A program made the position numbers and the translations under genes. The notes beneath the pieces are model-generated. The model ran no database searches. It was not told the origin of the DNA and worked only from the letters and a program-made list of their open reading frames with translations. This document shows positions 33,732-35,566 of a stretch of 35,566 bases of DNA, in pieces. Origin of the DNA: an uncultured Lachnospiraceae bacterium (GTDB lineage: Bacteria > Bacillota > Clostridia > Lachnospirales > Lachnospiraceae). Position 1 is the first letter of the stretch. The number at the start of each line of letters is the position of its first letter. Location of the stretch: assembly GCA_947643615.1 (NCBI GenBank), contig CANRWO010000038.1, positions 1 through 35,566 on the forward strand. Direction: 5' to 3'.

Positions 33732-34328
33732 TTATAGCAGCTTCTCCAACTCTGCCTCCGCCTGTTCCTTCGATTGAAAACATATCCCATAGAACCCTAG
33801 TTCCTGCGCCGCCTCCACGTTCCGCGGCACATCATCCAGGAAAACGCACTCCTCTGCCTTTAACCCGAACCTGGACAGCAGAAGCCTGTATATCTTTTCG
33901 TCCGGCTTGATGAGCTTATCCTGGTACGACAGGATTCCACCATCCATATAAGGCAGGAAATCCAGCGCCTCCCTGCAGTCCTCATACGCTTTGTCCGAAA
34001 AATTGGACAAGTAATAAACCCCGTACCCCTTTGCCTTCAGCTCCTTGATCCAGGGGATGGCATACGCCCGCTTCGTAACCATGCCGGTGACATTGTCATA
34101 GGCGGCATGCAGCTCCCTCTCAATCTCAGGATCCAGCTTGATAAATTCGGCCATCAGCCTCTCCGTATCCCACTCCCCCCTGTCTAATTCATTCCAGAAG
34201 GGACTCAGGACGGAAGCTCTGGCGATCCGTTGAATCATGTCATCCTCAAACCCTTTATCCTGCAAAAACTCTCTCCAGCGGAAATCCGTCAGCACATTGC
34301 CGATATCAAAAACAATATTACGAACCAT
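33732..34328 (-). CDS. HAD-family phosphatase (YihX-like)
   Basis: A 198-residue HAD-IA hydrolase. Motif I is DIGNVLTDF, with the Asp nucleophile in the D-x-G-N-V form shared with alpha-D-glucose-1-phosphatase YihX. Motif II is YYLSNFSD, a KPD lysine motif follows, and motif IV is FLDDVPRNVEAA. The likely substrate is a sugar phosphate, but HAD specificity is hard to read. The ATG at 34328 has GGAGG 5 bases upstream and is preferred over 34403. It lies downstream of the LysR gene with a gap of about 110 bases. Confidence 0.88.
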   Translation of the reverse strand: MVRNIVFDIGNVLTDFRWREFLQDKGFEDDMIQRIARASVLSPFWNELDRGEWDTERLMAEFIKLDPEIERELHAAYDNVTGMVTKRAYAIPWIKELKAKGYGVYYLSNFSDKAYEDCREALDFLPYMDGGILSYQDKLIKPDEKIYRLLLSRFGLKAEECVFLDDVPRNVEAAQELGFYGICFQSKEQAEAELEKLL

Positions 34329-34438
34329 CTTTTCCTCCAATCTGCCTATGGGCTGCGCCCCACACCAGGCCTGCTGCCACTCCCCAAACATGCTGAAATC
34401 CATTTCCCGGATGCCCCGTGTGAAAACATCCTACTGGC

Positions 34439-35332
34439 TCAGCCGCCCCAAGGGACCATCAGGTCCAGCAGCTTCCGCGCTGCTGCGGACAGCGTGCTTT
34501 TCCTGCTCTGAACTACGCAAAAGCTCCTCTTCGGTATCATTGTATTGAATCTCAGTTCAAAAAGCAATCCCGATTCTAGGTACTCTGCCGCAAAGTCCCG
34601 AACCACACATCCCACTCCCAGGTTCCGCAGTGCAAACTGCACGATCATGCCGCTTGTGGCAAGTTCAAATTCCGGCTGCAGGGCAATCCCCTTCTGTGCC
34701 AGATATTCGTCCATGTAGCTCCGGGTGCTGGTATTCTTTTCCAGAAAGATCATGGGAAGCCCCTCCAAGGCCTTCAGGTCCAGCATTTTATTTTTATAAG
34801 AGGTAAACCGCCTGCCCGCCACGAAAACATCCTCAATCTCCCTGACCTCTGTGGCCAGAATATCCTCCGGCTGCACAAAGGGCCTGCTGACTACCCCGAA
34901 ATCTATCTTCCCGGACCGCAGGAGCCGTAACGTCTCCGGCGTAGGGGCATTGGTCACTACAACCTTGATATGGGGATACTGCTCATGAAATGCTTCCAGG
35001 TAAGGGAGCAGGTAAAACTGCAATGTCATATCGCTGGCTCCGATGTGTACCTCCCCCAGTTCCAGGTTCTGCATCTGCCGGAGTTTTTCCACTCCAAGCA
35101 TGATCTGCTCATAACCTTTTTCCACATAAGCAAACAAAAGCTGCCCCTCGGCGGTCAGCCGGACTCCTTTAGCCGCCCGCTGGAACAACGGTACGCCAAG
35201 GCTTTTTTCCAGCTGTTTCAGCGACTGGCTAACGGCAGGCTGGGAAATTGCCAGCTCATTTGCGGCCTTTGTCACGCTGCCCAGCCTTGCGGTATGGTAA
35301 AACACCTTAAAATACTCCAGATTTTCTGTCAT
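34439..35332 (-). CDS. LysR-family transcriptional regulator
   Basis: A 297-residue regulator with an N-terminal winged helix-turn-helix (residues 1-60: SVTKAANELAISQPAVSQSL, then LEKSLGVPLFQR) and a periplasmic-binding-protein-like effector domain (about 90-295). The ATG at 35332 has GGGAG 7 bases upstream. Ligand and targets are unknown. The gene upstream on the right is outside the window, and the 45-bp repeats directly before this gene may include operator sites. Confidence 0.93.
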   Translation of the reverse strand: MTENLEYFKVFYHTARLGSVTKAANELAISQPAVSQSLKQLEKSLGVPLFQRAAKGVRLTAEGQLLFAYVEKGYEQIMLGVEKLRQMQNLELGEVHIGASDMTLQFYLLPYLEAFHEQYPHIKVVVTNAPTPETLRLLRSGKIDFGVVSRPFVQPEDILATEVREIEDVFVAGRRFTSYKNKMLDLKALEGLPMIFLEKNTSTRSYMDEYLAQKGIALQPEFELATSGMIVQFALRNLGVGCVVRDFAAEYLESGLLFELRFNTMIPKRSFCVVQSRKSTLSAAARKLLDLMVPWGG

Positions 35333-35382
35333 TTCTTTGCTCCCGGGAAAGGAATTGCCGGCCATCCCACGACATAAAAACC

Positions 35383-35566
35383 CCACTGTTCAAAACAGGA
35401 GGTGAAAGCGCATGGCCCTGCGGAAATCCACTGCTCAAAACAGGGCGTGAAAACGCATGGCCCTGCGGTAATCCACTGCTCAAAACAGGGCGTGAAAGCG
35501 CATGGCCCTGTGGTAATCCACTGCTCAAAACAGGGCGTGAAAGCGCATGGCCCTGTGGTAATCCAC
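35383..35566. repeat. 45-bp tandem repeat upstream of the LysR gene, cut by window edge
   Basis: Units begin at 35383, 35428, 35473, 35518 and 35563, giving four full copies and the start of a fifth. The copies nearer the right edge are nearly identical; the first is diverged. From the second copy on, each unit contains CAGGGC...GCCCTG inverted arms. They lie 50 bases upstream of the LysR start. There are no unique spacers, so it is not CRISPR. A minus-strand frame through the repeats (15-residue period) stays open to the edge but has no independent support. Confidence 0.9.

Noticed and set aside
33381..33783. Minus-strand frames of 107-114 codons over the 38-bp repeats
   Set aside because: Frames exist because of the repeat, overlap two better genes and lack ribosome sites.
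35307..35566. Minus-strand frame encoding a 15-residue repeat
   Set aside because: It overlaps the LysR start, has no start within the window that is supported, and follows automatically from a 45-bp period without stops.
35383..35566. CRISPR array
   Set aside because: Units are directly adjacent with no unique spacers, and no cas genes are present.

Overview
The window looks like chromosomal DNA from an anaerobic, probably spore-forming Clostridia member, most likely Lachnospiraceae. This rests on gene content and style rather than any search. It has a SCIFF ranthipeptide precursor, a class B sortase with a VPKTG-type substrate, a HemZ-type radical SAM enzyme, a bifunctional Rel protein, strong AAGGAGG ribosome sites, frequent GTG/TTG starts and generally moderate-to-high GC genes. 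No rRNA, tRNA, CRISPR array, integrase or intact insertion sequence was seen. Almost all genes lie on the minus strand. The exceptions are the CorC/HlyC-type gene and two short genes near 32.7-33.5 kb.

Layout, left to right. 1-300: SCIFF precursor with a strong promoter; its maturase should lie just outside the left edge. 331-4339: a surface-protein operon read leftwards (VPKTG-anchored protein, then Wzy_C-type ligase/polymerase, then class B sortase). Its promoter has 11 G's in the -35/-10 spacer, a strong phase-variation candidate. 4394-6283: a small membrane protein and a divergent CBS/CorC transporter-like gene ending in a shared terminator. 6376-9880: pstSCAB phosphate uptake operon with an RNA hairpin over the pstS ribosome site. 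9965-11455: a cytosolic cell-wall amidase and a Glu/Lys-rich coiled-coil protein. 11456-11946: a gene-free stretch containing several hairpins. 11947-19862: hisS, aspS, a phosphopantetheinyl transferase and a heterodimeric ABC exporter. 19952-23057: a Nudix-GNAT fusion, hemZ and a metallo-beta-lactamase-fold hydrolase. 23142-27461: rel and apt (nucleotide metabolism and the stringent response), a CBS protein and an HdeD-like membrane protein. 27476-28171: a SEC-C protein. 28448-32338: a 1,296-residue NACHT NTPase with an N-terminal PD-(D/E)XK nuclease-like domain, more AT-rich than its neighbours and probably an acquired anti-phage gene. 32339-33649: a regulatory-looking divergent intergenic region, two small orphan genes and a 38-bp tandem repeat. 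33732-35566: a HAD phosphatase, a LysR regulator and a 45-bp tandem repeat running off the right edge.

The best candidates for something new are the G-tract promoter driving a substrate/ligase/sortase operon, the nuclease-NACHT protein with its structured leader and small divergent neighbours, the hairpin that would hide the pstS ribosome site, and the multi-hairpin element at 11.75-11.93 kb. All functional statements come from motif recognition by eye; no database search was done.
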